A stretch of DNA of 10,653 nt from SAR202 cluster bacterium (GCA_030754315.1 JASMAO010000083.1:1-10653), one strand, 5' to 3'; shown: positions 1-9,167, counted from the stretch's first letter. Numbers and translations: made by a program. Notes: generated by a model not told the origin, from the letters alone.

Positions 1-3000
1 GCTATACTCCTCAGTACTCACAACAGTTATTGTTCTAGTTTCCCCTTCTTCGGCAATTGAAAGTATTCCAGCGATCTCTGACAAAACTGCTTCACCTTTA
101 GGCGCACGGGCTTCAAACAACTCCTCCACCCTCGGCAAACCACTGGTAATATCGGCCCCAGCAATCCCTCCTGTGTGGAATGTACGCATCGTGAGCTGAG
201 TCCCAGGTTCCCCAATGCTCTGGGCAGCAATTATTCCAACGGCCTCTCCCATCATGGGTAACTCCCAAGTTGCCAAAGAAACACCGTAACAGCGTCTACA
301 AACACCGCGAATGGTTTCACAGGAGAGTGGAGAGCGAACCAAAACACCTGTTACATTAGCTTCGATCAGACGATCTACTAATCCAATATCAATGAGTTCG
401 CCAGCCTCCAAAAGAACCTCTCCAGTTGATGGGTCCGCTACCGGCAACGCAGTGAATCGACTCTTAATCCGATCCCCAAACGGCGTTAATAGCTCGCTGT
501 CAGGATCGTCTTGTATCCAAATACCTCTTTGAGTCGCACAATCATCTACGGTAATTATGACCTCTTGAGCCACATCTATTAACCGACGTGTCAAATAACC
601 GCTGTCGGCAGTACGTAATGCGGTATCCGCAAGTCCTTTCCGTGCACCGTGTGTCGAAATGAAGTACTCGAGTACGCTGAGTCCTTCTCTAAAATTAGAT
701 TTAATAGGGCGATCGATAATCCTTCCCTTCGGGTCTGACATCAGTCCACGCATGCCTGCCATCTGTTTAATCTGGGCTATATTACCCTTGGCACCTGAGG
801 TCGCCATCAAGTAAATGCCTCCGTAATTATGAAGATTATTTTCTATGACTTTAGTCAATTGGTCATTAGCGCTTGTCCAGATCTGAACTGAGTTGGAGTA
901 TTTCTCATCCTCTGTGATCAAACCATCTTGGTATTGCTGTTCAAGCTGGTCAATCTTTGAGTCTGCCTCAGACACAATCGCCTGCTTCTCAGAAGAAACC
1001 TCAACGTCATTAATAGCAATCGTGATGCCTGCTTTGGAAGCGTATCTAAATCCAAGGTCTTTGATAGCGTCCAGCATTTTTAGCGTTGTGTCGTTATCAA
1101 GATGTAGGTGGCTTTCAGCGGAGATGTCTTTAAGCGCCCCCTTGTCGATTTCTTGATTCCGAAACCCGAGTTCTCCAGGAAGCACTTCATTGAAAATTAT
1201 ACGCCCAGCAGTGGTCTCGATCCATCCGCCACCATTCTCCTCATCACGAACTTTTATTAAGGCCCGCAGATTAACTTGGTCGAGCTCATAAGCTATTCTG
1301 GCGTCTTCGAGATTCGCGAACTCGCGCCCAGTACCTGCCGTATTTTCTTCAACCATCGTCATGTAATAGCATCCCAGCACTATATCTAGCGTTGGTGCAA
1401 CGATTGGCTCGCCCGAGCTCGGAGATAACATGTTAAAGCTACTCAACATTATTTTCCTAGCTTCCTGTACAGCCTCTTTTGAAAGCGGTACGTGGACAGC
1501 CATCTGGTCACCATCAAAATCCGCATTGAATGCCGTACATACGAGTGGGTGCACCTGTATGGCGCTACCTTCTACCAAAACTGGGTTGAAGGCCTGTATG
1601 CCTAACCTATGCAGCGTTGGTGCGCGGTTCAGAAGCACAGGCCTATTTTTAATGACCTCCTCAAGAATCTCCCAAACCTCCGGACGGACTCTTTCAGCTA
1701 AACGCTTGGCACTCTTTATATTGTGCGCATAACCCTGCATAACCAATTTGTTCATTACGAAGGGCTTGAAAAGCTCCAACGCCATTTTTCTTGGTAACCC
1801 GCATTCGTATAGCTTGAGTTCCGGGCCTACCGTTATGACTGAGCGGCCACTGTAATCAACTCGTTTCCCGAGCAAATTCTGGCGGAACCGACCTTGTTTG
1901 CCCCGAAGCAAATCCGACAACGACTTAAGCTTATGGTTATGACTTCCCGAGACTGGCCTTCCACGACGACCGTTATCGATCAGTGCATCAACCGCCTCTT
2001 GTAACATGCGTTTCTCGTTACGAACGATTATCTCTGGAGCCTGTAGTTCCAAGAGACGCTTCAACCGATTGTTACGGTTGATTACACGGCGATATAGGTC
2101 GTTGAGGTCGCTAGTAGCAAATCGGCCGCCATCAAGCTGAACCATGGGTCTGAGTTCCGGTGGTAGCACGGGCAAAACGGAAAGTACCATCCATTCAGCT
2201 TTGTTCCCACTCTTGCGGAGCGCCTCAACCACCCTAAGCGTCTTGGTTGCCTTCTTCCGTCTTTGCCCAGACGTCAAACGGACGTCCTCTTGCAAGTCTT
2301 TACGCATAGTATCCAGATCTAGATTGCTCAGTACTTGGGTTACCGCCTCAGCCCCCATACCAGCTTTGAAAACCTCAGGGAACTGTTCTTGTAGTTCACG
2401 GTGCCTGACTTCAGTCAGTAACTGGCCAACCTGCAAACCATCTAGATCATCAATCTGCGATTGGATACGCCCATTTAACTCTTCTTTCTGCTGCTCAAGA
2501 GCCGCCTGAATATCTTGAACCTGTTCCTCTATGCCTTTGACTTCCTTTTTATCTTGACTGTCGTTCTCCCCATCCTCTTTGTTCTCCTCGTTTTCGACGG
2601 AGGTCTGTAGAGCTTTAATACGCTCTTCAGCATCAAATTCAAGCCTAACAGGGCCATCTTCCAATTCTTGGGTAATACGCTCTCTGACAGCGACCCGAAG
2701 TAGATCATCGACCTCAGTAACCAAGTATTGGGCAAAATACAGAACTCGCTCGAGATTCCTCGGAGACAATCCCAGAAGTAAACCTAATCGACTAGGGGTA
2801 CCTTTCGAGAACCAAATGTGTGCTACAGGAGCAGCTAACTTAATAATTCCCATACGTTCCCTGCGTACTTTGGAACGCGCAACCTCCACCCCACAGCGAT
2901 CACAGATGACGCCCTTGTACCGAATTTTTTTATACTTGCCACAGAAACATTCCCAATCTTTGGTTGGACCAAAGATCCGCTCACAAAACAAGCCATCCTT

Positions 3001-3129
3001 TTCCGGTCGCAAGGTGCGGTAGTTAATAGTCTCAGGCTTAGTAACTTCCCCGTAAGACCAAGTCTTTATCTGTTCTGGAGATGACAAAGATATCCGAATC
3101 GCATTGAAGTCATTCCCGCTTTGAGCCAT
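1..3129 (-). CDS. rpoC: RNA polymerase beta' subunit, RpoC (C-terminus beyond window)
   Basis: This is the catalytic beta' subunit of the bacterial RNA polymerase core, which polymerises RNA together with beta, alpha and omega. The frame is open from the ATG at 3129 to the left edge, giving 1043 residues. An N-terminal zinc ribbon is formed by Cys61, 63, 76 and 79. The Mg-binding motif NADFDGDQ lies at residues 535-542 with Asp537, 539 and 541. A second zinc site is made by Cys864, 937, 944 and 947. The trigger loop begins with MRTFHTGG at 981-988. These spacings match the E. coli protein closely. Relative to E. coli, extra length lies between the zinc ribbon and the clamp, including a very charged stretch at about 179-202 followed by a predicted coiled coil. 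RpoC proteins usually run from about 1170 to over 1400 residues, so a few hundred are missing off the edge. It follows rpoB by 52 bases, has its own ribosome binding site, and is presumably co-transcribed with rpoB. Confidence 0.98.
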   Translation of the reverse strand, partial: MAQSGNDFNAIRISLSSPEQIKTWSYGEVTKPETINYRTLRPEKDGLFCERIFGPTKDWECFCGKYKKIRYKGVICDRCGVEVARSKVRRERMGIIKLAAPVAHIWFSKGTPSRLGLLLGLSPRNLERVLYFAQYLVTEVDDLLRVAVRERITQELEDGPVRLEFDAEERIKALQTSVENEENKEDGENDSQDKKEVKGIEEQVQDIQAALEQQKEELNGRIQSQIDDLDGLQVGQLLTEVRHRELQEQFPEVFKAGMGAEAVTQVLSNLDLDTMRKDLQEDVRLTSGQRRKKATKTLRVVEALRKSGNKAEWMVLSVLPVLPPELRPMVQLDGGRFATSDLNDLYRRVINRNNRLKRLLELQAPEIIVRNEKRMLQEAVDALIDNGRRGRPVSGSHNHKLKSLSDLLRGKQGRFRQNLLGKRVDYSGRSVITVGPELKLYECGLPRKMALELFKPFVMNKLVMQGYAHNIKSAKRLAERVRPEVWEILEEVIKNRPVLLNRAPTLHRLGIQAFNPVLVEGSAIQVHPLVCTAFNADFDGDQMAVHVPLSKEAVQEARKIMLSSFNMLSPSSGEPIVAPTLDIVLGCYYMTMVEENTAGTGREFANLEDARIAYELDQVNLRALIKVRDEENGGGWIETTAGRIIFNEVLPGELGFRNQEIDKGALKDISAESHLHLDNDTTLKMLDAIKDLGFRYASKAGITIAINDVEVSSEKQAIVSEADSKIDQLEQQYQDGLITEDEKYSNSVQIWTSANDQLTKVIENNLHNYGGIYLMATSGAKGNIAQIKQMAGMRGLMSDPKGRIIDRPIKSNFREGLSVLEYFISTHGARKGLADTALRTADSGYLTRRLIDVAQEVIITVDDCATQRGIWIQDDPDSELLTPFGDRIKSRFTALPVADPSTGEVLLEAGELIDIGLVDRLIEANVTGVLVRSPLSCETIRGVCRRCYGVSLATWELPMMGEAVGIIAAQSIGEPGTQLTMRTFHTGGIAGADITSGLPRVEELFEARAPKGEAVLSEIAGILSIAEEGETRTITVVSTEEYS

Positions 3130-3137
3130 ACTCGATA

Positions 3138-3143
3138 CTCCTT
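3138..3143 (-). promoter_or_regulatory. rpoC ribosome binding site
   Basis: AAGGAG on the minus strand lies 8 bases before the rpoC ATG. This is an ideal distance and fixes the start at 3129. It sits in the short rpoB-rpoC gap, where I see no promoter or terminator, which fits a single rpoBC transcript. Confidence 0.85.
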
Positions 3144-3181
3144 GAAACGGTCAGTCTCGTGACAGCCTTAATCCAGATACA

Positions 3182-6100
3182 TCAGTTTTGTTCGTTATCA
3201 TCGACAGTTTCTGAAGCTGGCTCATTCTCAGAACCTCCTTCAGAAACATCTAAATCGGACGGCACTTCTATTTCTGGAGGGGATAGAACCTCCTCCATCT
3301 GTTCATTTGCGTCGGTGTGATCTTGACCAGAATCTGGTTGTTCATTTCGGGTTGCTTCTCCCAAGACTCCGTCCCCGGCGAATGCCGCGCCATTAGTAGA
3401 CGGGGTGTCGTTGATAGAAGCTATTTCCTCGGGAAGATCCTTACTCTCTACTTCTCCATCCTCTGGAGATTCTTGATTCTCTGAAATTTCGATACCAGGA
3501 GCCTTGAGTTCTATACCGAGATCATCTGTCTGTTCGGCATCGCTCATGCCTTGCTCAGATTCATCGTGTAGCAATTCCATAGAGAGACCCAAGCTCTGCA
3601 ACTCCTTGAGCAAAACGTGGAATGATTCCGGAATGCCCGGCTGAACAATATCTTCACCCTTAACTATAGCTTCGTAAGTCTTCACCCGGCCTACCACATC
3701 GTCAGACTTGACAGTGAGCATTTCTTGAAGGTTGTAAGCCGCACTGTATGCTTCGAGAGCCCATACTTCCATCTCACCGAATCTTTGCCCACCAAACTGA
3801 GCTTTTCCACCCAACGGCTGCTGAGTGATTAGGGAGTAAGGCCCAGTAGATCTAGCGTGAATCTTATCCTCGACCAAATGGATGAGCTTCATCATATAGA
3901 TGTATCCAACAGTGATCGGCTGATCGAAAGGCTCTCCAGTACGACCATCGTGTAAAACTGACTTTCCAAAGATCGGAGCCACATCTGTCGTGGTCCGATT
4001 CAACCGAAGTGCCTCGCTCTTCAACTCCTCAAAAGACTTCCCACTACAATCCTGACCAATTTCGTCTTCAAACCAGATCCGCAAGCAGGCATCAGACGCC
4101 TCACAAGTTCCAATATGACCGAAGATTTTGTCGTAGTCGTAACCTTTTTCAGACAGCCAATTCCTAACTACGTCACGATTGATCAACCGGTCACCACTAG
4201 TTTCCAAAGGCCTAGGATCAACAGCACCCGATCTTTTAACCATCCAAGCTTGTGCAAGCGCGTCCTCTATGGCAACGTCTGGAGCCCCATCGAAGACTGG
4301 AGTTTCTGCTTGAAATCCTAGCTCGTGTGCTGCCCAGCCAAGATGAGTTTCCAGTACTTGCCCGAGATTCATACGAGACGGCACTCCTATAGGGTTAAGA
4401 ATAATGTCAACGGGTGTGCCATCTGGCAAGAAAGGCATATCCTCCTCTGGCAGAATACGAGAAATGACTCCTTTGTTACCATGACGCCCCGCCATTTTAT
4501 CGCCCTCAGCTACTTTTCGAGTTTGGGCTATCCAAAGGCGTACAAGCCTGTTCACACCTGGGGATAACTCATCCCCGTTAGCTTTACTCAACACCTTGAT
4601 ACCGATTACCTTACCACGCTCACCATGTGGTACACGTAAAGAAGTATCCTTGACATCTCGTGCCTTTTCACCAAATATGGCACGCAGTAATTTTTCCTCG
4701 GCGCTAAGTTCAGTCTCGCCTTTGGGAGTAATCTTACCTACCAAAACATCTCCAGGGCTGACTTCAGCACCCACGCGAACTATCCCATCTTCATCTAGGT
4801 TACGCAGGCTCTCTTCACCAACGTTCGGTATATCTCGAGTAACCTCCTCCGGCCCTAACTTCGTATCCCTAGCCTCAACCTCGTGCTTTTCGATATGGAT
4901 AGACGTAAACCGATCGTCCTTAACCAGCCTCTCGCTAACTATAATCGCATCCTCATAGTTGTAACCTTCCCAACTCATAAATGCCACCAGCGTATTCTGA
5001 CCGAGAGCGAGATCGCCCTTGGATGTCGAAGCGCTATCAGCAAGTACATCTCCCGGTGCGACTGAGGAACCCTGGCTAACTACAGGACGCTGATTAATGG
5101 AGGTCCCTTGATTACTCCTAACAAATTTCTTTAGCCAATAGCTGTGTTCTTCTCCGGTAGAATCCATCACAACAATACGCTTGCCAGAGGACTCTATTAC
5201 GACTCCCTCCGTCTCAGATAAAACAACCTGTCCACTATCCCTAGCAACACGACCCTCCATACCTGTTCCCACAAGCGGCGCTTGGGCTTTTATCAGAGGA
5301 ACTGCCTGGCGCTGCATATTCGAACCCATGAGGGCGCGGTTAGCGTCATCGTGCTCCAGGAATGGTATTAGCGAAGTCGACACGCTAACAACTTGCATGG
5401 GCGATACATCCATGTAATCCACATTCGCAGGCAATTCCATGCCTGGGTTTTCTCGGATACGTACCTCAACCCTCGTATCGACGAATTGGCCTTTATCATC
5501 AAGAACTGAGTTCGCTTGAGCGATGTGAACCTCTTCCTCATCGTCAGCTGACAAATACGCCACGTCATTAGAATCAAATCTGACATATGGCTTAACTTTA
5601 ATTAGCTGTTCAGGCAAAGCAGCAACGCGCTTGATCCTGCGAATGGTGATAGGAAGGTCTGCCTTTACACTGATCTCCCCATTTTCGTCTAGAATGGCCT
5701 CGGTCAATACTCTGTTTAAAATGTCCGGATCCGTATTAAGTATCTCTTTGTGGACCTTACGATATGGTGTTTCAATGAAACCGTATTTGTTTGTCCTGGC
5801 ATAAGTGGCCATTGAGCCTAGCAACCCAATATTCGGCCCCTCTGGTGTTTCGATAGGACAAATTCTCCCGTAGTGCGAGTGATGCACGTCACGAACGTCA
5901 AATCCGGCCCGCTCGCGAGAAAGGCCTCCAGGACCCAATGCGGAGAGACGTCTTTTATGAGTCAACTCCGCCAGAGGATTCGTCTGGTCCATGAACTGAG
6001 ACAACTGAGAACCACCGAAAAACTCTCGAACAGCCGCCACCACGGGCCTGATGTTTATGAGAGCAGCAGGAGTTGTCGTAGCCGGATCCATCTGTGTAGT

Positions 6101-7192
6101 CATCCGCTCTTTGATAACTCTCTCCATTCGGACTAAACCCACTCGGATCTGATTCTGCATTAACTCGCCGACCGCGCGCACACGACGATTGCCAAGATGA
6201 TCTATATCATCGGCTTTCCTCACACCATTATTGATCTCTATCATCATCTTGAGTAAGCTGATGATGTCGTCGGGGGTAAGAGTCCTAACCTCAGGATCAT
6301 CACCAGGTGGTGGTCCAAGTGTCTTATTCAGCTTGTATCGCCCGACCCGACCAAGGTCGTATCGGCGCGGATTGAAGAACAGGTTGTCCAATAAAAGTTT
6401 TGCATTCTCTATGCTGGGGGGTTCCCCAGGCCTTAGACGCCGGTAAAATTCAAGCAAGGCTTCCTGATGATCGCCAACGGTTGTATCCTTATCAATGGTA
6501 GTACTGATGTAAGAATGGTCAGGATCAGTATCTACATCTTCGAAAAGAGACTTGATTTCATCGTCTGATGTGTATCCCATTGCCCTCAGTAACATACTCA
6601 CTGGGGACTTACGCTTTCGATCGACCTTCACCGAAACGACATCCTTGTTGCTGGTCTCAAACTCCATCCAAGCGCCCCGGTAAGGAATTAGCTTCGCTGA
6701 GGCAAGAGGCCTCCCTGTAACAGGATCGTTTGTGGTCGTAAAGTAAACACCCGGTGATCGGACCAATTGGCTAACTACTACCCGCTCTGCACCATTCATA
6801 ATGAATGTACCAGTGGATGTCATCATCGGGATATCGCCTATGAACAGATCTTGAAGCTTCTTCTCACCATCAGCTGGTGACACCTTCGTTTCTAACTGAA
6901 CGGTGACGTGCAATGGTGCTGAGTAGGTGATCTCTCTGGATCGACACTCGTCCTCCGAGTATTTCGGGGCTTCGAAGTGATGATCCAGAAAACTGAGTGC
7001 GAATCTACCGTTCGGGAAATCTTCAATTGGCGAAACTTCGCCGAAAACCTCCTCAAGGCCAGCCGTCTTCAACCAGTTGAATGAATCGAGCTGAACTTGG
7101 ATAAGATTGGGCACGTCCAAAACTGTCCGACTAGAAGCGAAACTCTGTTTGCCATTAGACGATCCGTTTACCACATCCAAAGAAGAAGCCAT
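3182..7192 (-). CDS. rpoB: RNA polymerase beta subunit, RpoB, with long acidic C-terminal tail
   Basis: This is the beta subunit of core RNA polymerase, 1336 residues from the ATG at 7192. A TTG three codons upstream (7201) is in frame, but it leaves only 2 bases after the AGGAG site, so I prefer the ATG. The protrusion and lobe come first. The rifampicin pocket follows at about 395-420 and keeps the sensitive residues Asp402, His412 and Ser417, so rifampicin susceptibility is predicted. The active-site lysines of GDKMAGRHGNKG are Lys899 and Lys907. The switch/clamp region with GEMEVWALEAYSAAY lies near 1139-1153. The conserved core ends near 1209. After it comes about 127 residues rich in Asp and Glu (39 acidic against 3 Lys/Arg), low in complexity and probably disordered. 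Three cysteines (1030, 1036, 1049) occur in the variable region before the C-terminal core, with no clear metal motif. The gene is upstream of rpoC and is preceded by a mutase gene, not by rplL. Confidence 0.98.
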   Translation of the reverse strand: MASSLDVVNGSSNGKQSFASSRTVLDVPNLIQVQLDSFNWLKTAGLEEVFGEVSPIEDFPNGRFALSFLDHHFEAPKYSEDECRSREITYSAPLHVTVQLETKVSPADGEKKLQDLFIGDIPMMTSTGTFIMNGAERVVVSQLVRSPGVYFTTTNDPVTGRPLASAKLIPYRGAWMEFETSNKDVVSVKVDRKRKSPVSMLLRAMGYTSDDEIKSLFEDVDTDPDHSYISTTIDKDTTVGDHQEALLEFYRRLRPGEPPSIENAKLLLDNLFFNPRRYDLGRVGRYKLNKTLGPPPGDDPEVRTLTPDDIISLLKMMIEINNGVRKADDIDHLGNRRVRAVGELMQNQIRVGLVRMERVIKERMTTQMDPATTTPAALINIRPVVAAVREFFGGSQLSQFMDQTNPLAELTHKRRLSALGPGGLSRERAGFDVRDVHHSHYGRICPIETPEGPNIGLLGSMATYARTNKYGFIETPYRKVHKEILNTDPDILNRVLTEAILDENGEISVKADLPITIRRIKRVAALPEQLIKVKPYVRFDSNDVAYLSADDEEEVHIAQANSVLDDKGQFVDTRVEVRIRENPGMELPANVDYMDVSPMQVVSVSTSLIPFLEHDDANRALMGSNMQRQAVPLIKAQAPLVGTGMEGRVARDSGQVVLSETEGVVIESSGKRIVVMDSTGEEHSYWLKKFVRSNQGTSINQRPVVSQGSSVAPGDVLADSASTSKGDLALGQNTLVAFMSWEGYNYEDAIIVSERLVKDDRFTSIHIEKHEVEARDTKLGPEEVTRDIPNVGEESLRNLDEDGIVRVGAEVSPGDVLVGKITPKGETELSAEEKLLRAIFGEKARDVKDTSLRVPHGERGKVIGIKVLSKANGDELSPGVNRLVRLWIAQTRKVAEGDKMAGRHGNKGVISRILPEEDMPFLPDGTPVDIILNPIGVPSRMNLGQVLETHLGWAAHELGFQAETPVFDGAPDVAIEDALAQAWMVKRSGAVDPRPLETSGDRLINRDVVRNWLSEKGYDYDKIFGHIGTCEASDACLRIWFEDEIGQDCSGKSFEELKSEALRLNRTTTDVAPIFGKSVLHDGRTGEPFDQPITVGYIYMMKLIHLVEDKIHARSTGPYSLITQQPLGGKAQFGGQRFGEMEVWALEAYSAAYNLQEMLTVKSDDVVGRVKTYEAIVKGEDIVQPGIPESFHVLLKELQSLGLSMELLHDESEQGMSDAEQTDDLGIELKAPGIEISENQESPEDGEVESKDLPEEIASINDTPSTNGAAFAGDGVLGEATRNEQPDSGQDHTDANEQMEEVLSPPEIEVPSDLDVSEGGSENEPASETVDDNEQN

Positions 7193-7203
7193 GCGTTGCA
7201 ATA

Positions 7204-7208
7204 CTCCT
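7204..7208 (-). promoter_or_regulatory. rpoB ribosome binding site
   Basis: AGGAG on the minus strand lies 11 bases before the ATG at 7192 and only 2 bases before the in-frame TTG at 7201. Two bases is too close for initiation and 11 is slightly long but workable, so this site decides for the ATG. Confidence 0.65.
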
Positions 7209-7343
7209 AGATGAGTTGAAGCCGAAATAAAATCAGCGCGGAGAACGCCCTATTTGAAGGGATGAACAAAGACAAAGCCCCACCTCGGGATAGCCTGTAC
7301 TCGGGACAATAAGTAGAGCCGATGGACATAAATCCACCGAGTA

Positions 7344-7373
7344 ACCGTATCAGACAACCAGGAGGACTGTCAA
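7344..7373 (-). promoter_or_regulatory. Candidate sigma70-type promoter for rpoBC
   Basis: On the minus strand there is a perfect -35 TTGACA (7373-7368), an 18-base spacer, and TACGGT as -10 (7349-7344). A TG one base upstream of the -10 makes it an extended -10, which compensates for the weak middle of the hexamer. Transcription would start near 7337 and give a leader of about 145 bases before the rpoB ATG. This is inferred from motif match alone. Confidence 0.5.
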
Positions 7374-7511
7374 GAACAGAACCTCGGATGTGCCAGTAAT
7401 GTATCAGATCTGCCTCTCAACGAGGATATGCTAACTTGTGTTCCAACACTGCATAGCATCAGAATCTGTACACCATCTACTGAATTTTTGAAACTCGCTA
7501 TCACCGGCACT

Positions 7512-9167
7512 CTAGAATGGCGTGAACTCCCGCTGCATACCAAAAACTCCGCGGAATACGTCAGATATTTCGCCAACCGTAGTATAAACCTCAACGCACT
7601 TCAGGATGGCCGGCACGGTATTCGAGTCTCCCAATGCGACTTCTTCCAGGTGAGCCAAAGCTGACCGCACACTTGAGTCATCACGTTCTTGACGAACCTT
7701 ATTGAGTCGTTCGATCTGTTTTTTTGTTTCATTCGGGTCTATATGTTGAAGCTTCTCTATAGATGGGGCTTCGGACTGATACCGGTTGACACCCACCACG
7801 ATTCGCTTCTTCTCCTCAATTTCTCTTTGTAATTGGAAAGCACTTTTGTGGATTTCACTCATTTGATAGCCCTGCTCCAGAGCCGGTAGTGCCCCTCCCA
7901 TATCATCTATTAGCTGTATGTAGGCATTAGCTTTTTCCTCAATGGTGTCCGTAAGCGATTCGACATAGTACGATCCAGCCAATGGATCGACCGAATCGTC
8001 AACACCGCTCTCATAGGCAATGATTTGCTGAGTGCGTAGCGCCAGCTCTGCCGCCTCCTGCGTCGGTAAAGCCAGGGCTTCGTCTCGTGCATTGGTGTGA
8101 AGTGATTGTGTGCCACCTAGAACCGCTGCTAACGCTTGGATTGTCGTACGCACCACATTATTGTCAGGTTGTTGAGCCGTTAGCGATACCCCGGCAGTTT
8201 GTGTATGAAACCTCAACATCCAGGAACGAGGATTCTTCGCACCAAAACGATTCCGCATTATGTTGGCCCACATCCTACGAGCTGCTCTATACTTCCCAAT
8301 CTCCTCAAAAAAGTTGCTCTGTGCAACGAAAAAGAATGACAAGCGACCCGCAAAATCGTCCACGTTCATGCCAGAATCAATCGCTGCTTGAACGTAAGCG
8401 ATCGCATTCGCAAAAGTGAAAGCCAATTCCTGAACGGCCGTGGCTCCAGCCTCACTCATGTGGTAACCACTAATGCTTATAGTATTCCACTTAGGGACAT
8501 TCTCTCCACAATAACGAAATACATCCGTAACCAAACGCATGGAAGGCTTCGGAGGAAATATGTAAGTGCCCCGGGCTATGTATTCCTTTAAGATGTCGTT
8601 TTGGATGGTGCCACCTAAAGCCGACGGGCTTAGGCCCTGTTTTCGCCCCACCGCAATATACATTGCCAGCATAATTGAAGCCGTGGCATTTATGGTCATG
8701 GATGTCGTCACATCACCGAGGGGAATCCCATCAAACAGCATCTCCATATCCGCCAGGCTAGCCACCGGGACACCTGCCTTGCCTACCTCTCCAAGCGCCA
8801 TTTCGTGATCAGAGTCATACCCCACCTGGGTAGGTAGATCAAACGCTACACTTAATCCATTCTGCCCTTGGTCAAGTAGAAATCGGTACCTCCGATTAGA
8901 TTCCTCTGGAGAAGCAAACCCTGAATACTGTCGCATCGTCCAGAGACGACCTCGGTACATATTAGGCTGAATACCTCGAGTGTACGGAAATTCACCTGGA
9001 TAACTGAGTTTTTTACTGTAATCGAAATCTCTCAGGTCCTCAGGAGTGTAGGACACTTCTGTTTGAATCCCAGACCTAGTATCAAAGACCTTGTGACGCC
9101 CAGGAAACCGTTTTTCAACCGGTCTTACCGTCTTATCCAGCCACTCTTTTTTATTCTTACTCGTCAT
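7512..9167 (-). CDS. mcmA: Methylmalonyl-CoA mutase large subunit (no B12 domain)
   Basis: This is the substrate-binding TIM-barrel subunit of an adenosylcobalamin-dependent acyl-CoA mutase that interconverts methylmalonyl-CoA and succinyl-CoA in propionate-type metabolism. It has 551 residues, the usual length for the split form. It stops at a short FTPF end and lacks the C-terminal B12-binding domain with its DxHxxG motif, so a small partner subunit must be encoded elsewhere. Numbered against Propionibacterium MutB, Tyr81, Gln189, Arg199, His236 and Arg275 match Tyr89, Gln197, Arg207, His244 and Arg283. Retained Tyr81, Ala108 and Arg199 argue for methylmalonyl-CoA over 2-hydroxyisobutyryl-CoA mutase (which has Ile and Asp at the first two positions) or isobutyryl-CoA mutase (Phe and Gln at the Tyr/Arg pair). 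Val327 replaces a Trp of the fused enzymes, as I recall for archaeal and Chloroflexota split forms. The ATG has only a weak Shine-Dalgarno, but no alternative start exists nearby. It has its own promoter candidate. Confidence 0.92.
   Translation of the reverse strand: MTSKNKKEWLDKTVRPVEKRFPGRHKVFDTRSGIQTEVSYTPEDLRDFDYSKKLSYPGEFPYTRGIQPNMYRGRLWTMRQYSGFASPEESNRRYRFLLDQGQNGLSVAFDLPTQVGYDSDHEMALGEVGKAGVPVASLADMEMLFDGIPLGDVTTSMTINATASIMLAMYIAVGRKQGLSPSALGGTIQNDILKEYIARGTYIFPPKPSMRLVTDVFRYCGENVPKWNTISISGYHMSEAGATAVQELAFTFANAIAYVQAAIDSGMNVDDFAGRLSFFFVAQSNFFEEIGKYRAARRMWANIMRNRFGAKNPRSWMLRFHTQTAGVSLTAQQPDNNVVRTTIQALAAVLGGTQSLHTNARDEALALPTQEAAELALRTQQIIAYESGVDDSVDPLAGSYYVESLTDTIEEKANAYIQLIDDMGGALPALEQGYQMSEIHKSAFQLQREIEEKKRIVVGVNRYQSEAPSIEKLQHIDPNETKKQIERLNKVRQERDDSSVRSALAHLEEVALGDSNTVPAILKCVEVYTTVGEISDVFRGVFGMQREFTPF

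Larger units (their letters stand above)
7193..7511. other. Intergenic leader between mutase gene and rpoB
   Basis: This stretch has no supportable gene. It holds the rpoB ribosome binding site, the rpoB promoter candidate and, in the proposed leader, two copies of the heptamer TCCCGAG on the minus strand (7290-7284 and 7306-7300). Just downstream of the mutase stop I see no strong GC hairpin followed by a T run, so a classical terminator for the mutase gene is not evident. No tRNA or known riboswitch pattern was recognised. Confidence 0.6.

Noticed and set aside
4115..5065. Several plus-strand open frames opposite rpoB
   Set aside because: They are antisense to a fully conserved rpoB frame, have no recognisable protein features and no good ribosome binding sites.
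7298..7343. Seven-base inverted repeat TACTCGG/CCGAGTA upstream of rpoB
   Set aside because: One arm overlaps the predicted transcription start and the loop is over 30 bases, so a stable leader hairpin is unlikely.
7370..7594. Minus-strand frame of 74 codons overlapping the end of the mutase gene
   Set aside because: It overlaps the conserved mutase C-terminus in another frame, runs into the rpoB promoter candidate, and its translation has no family character.
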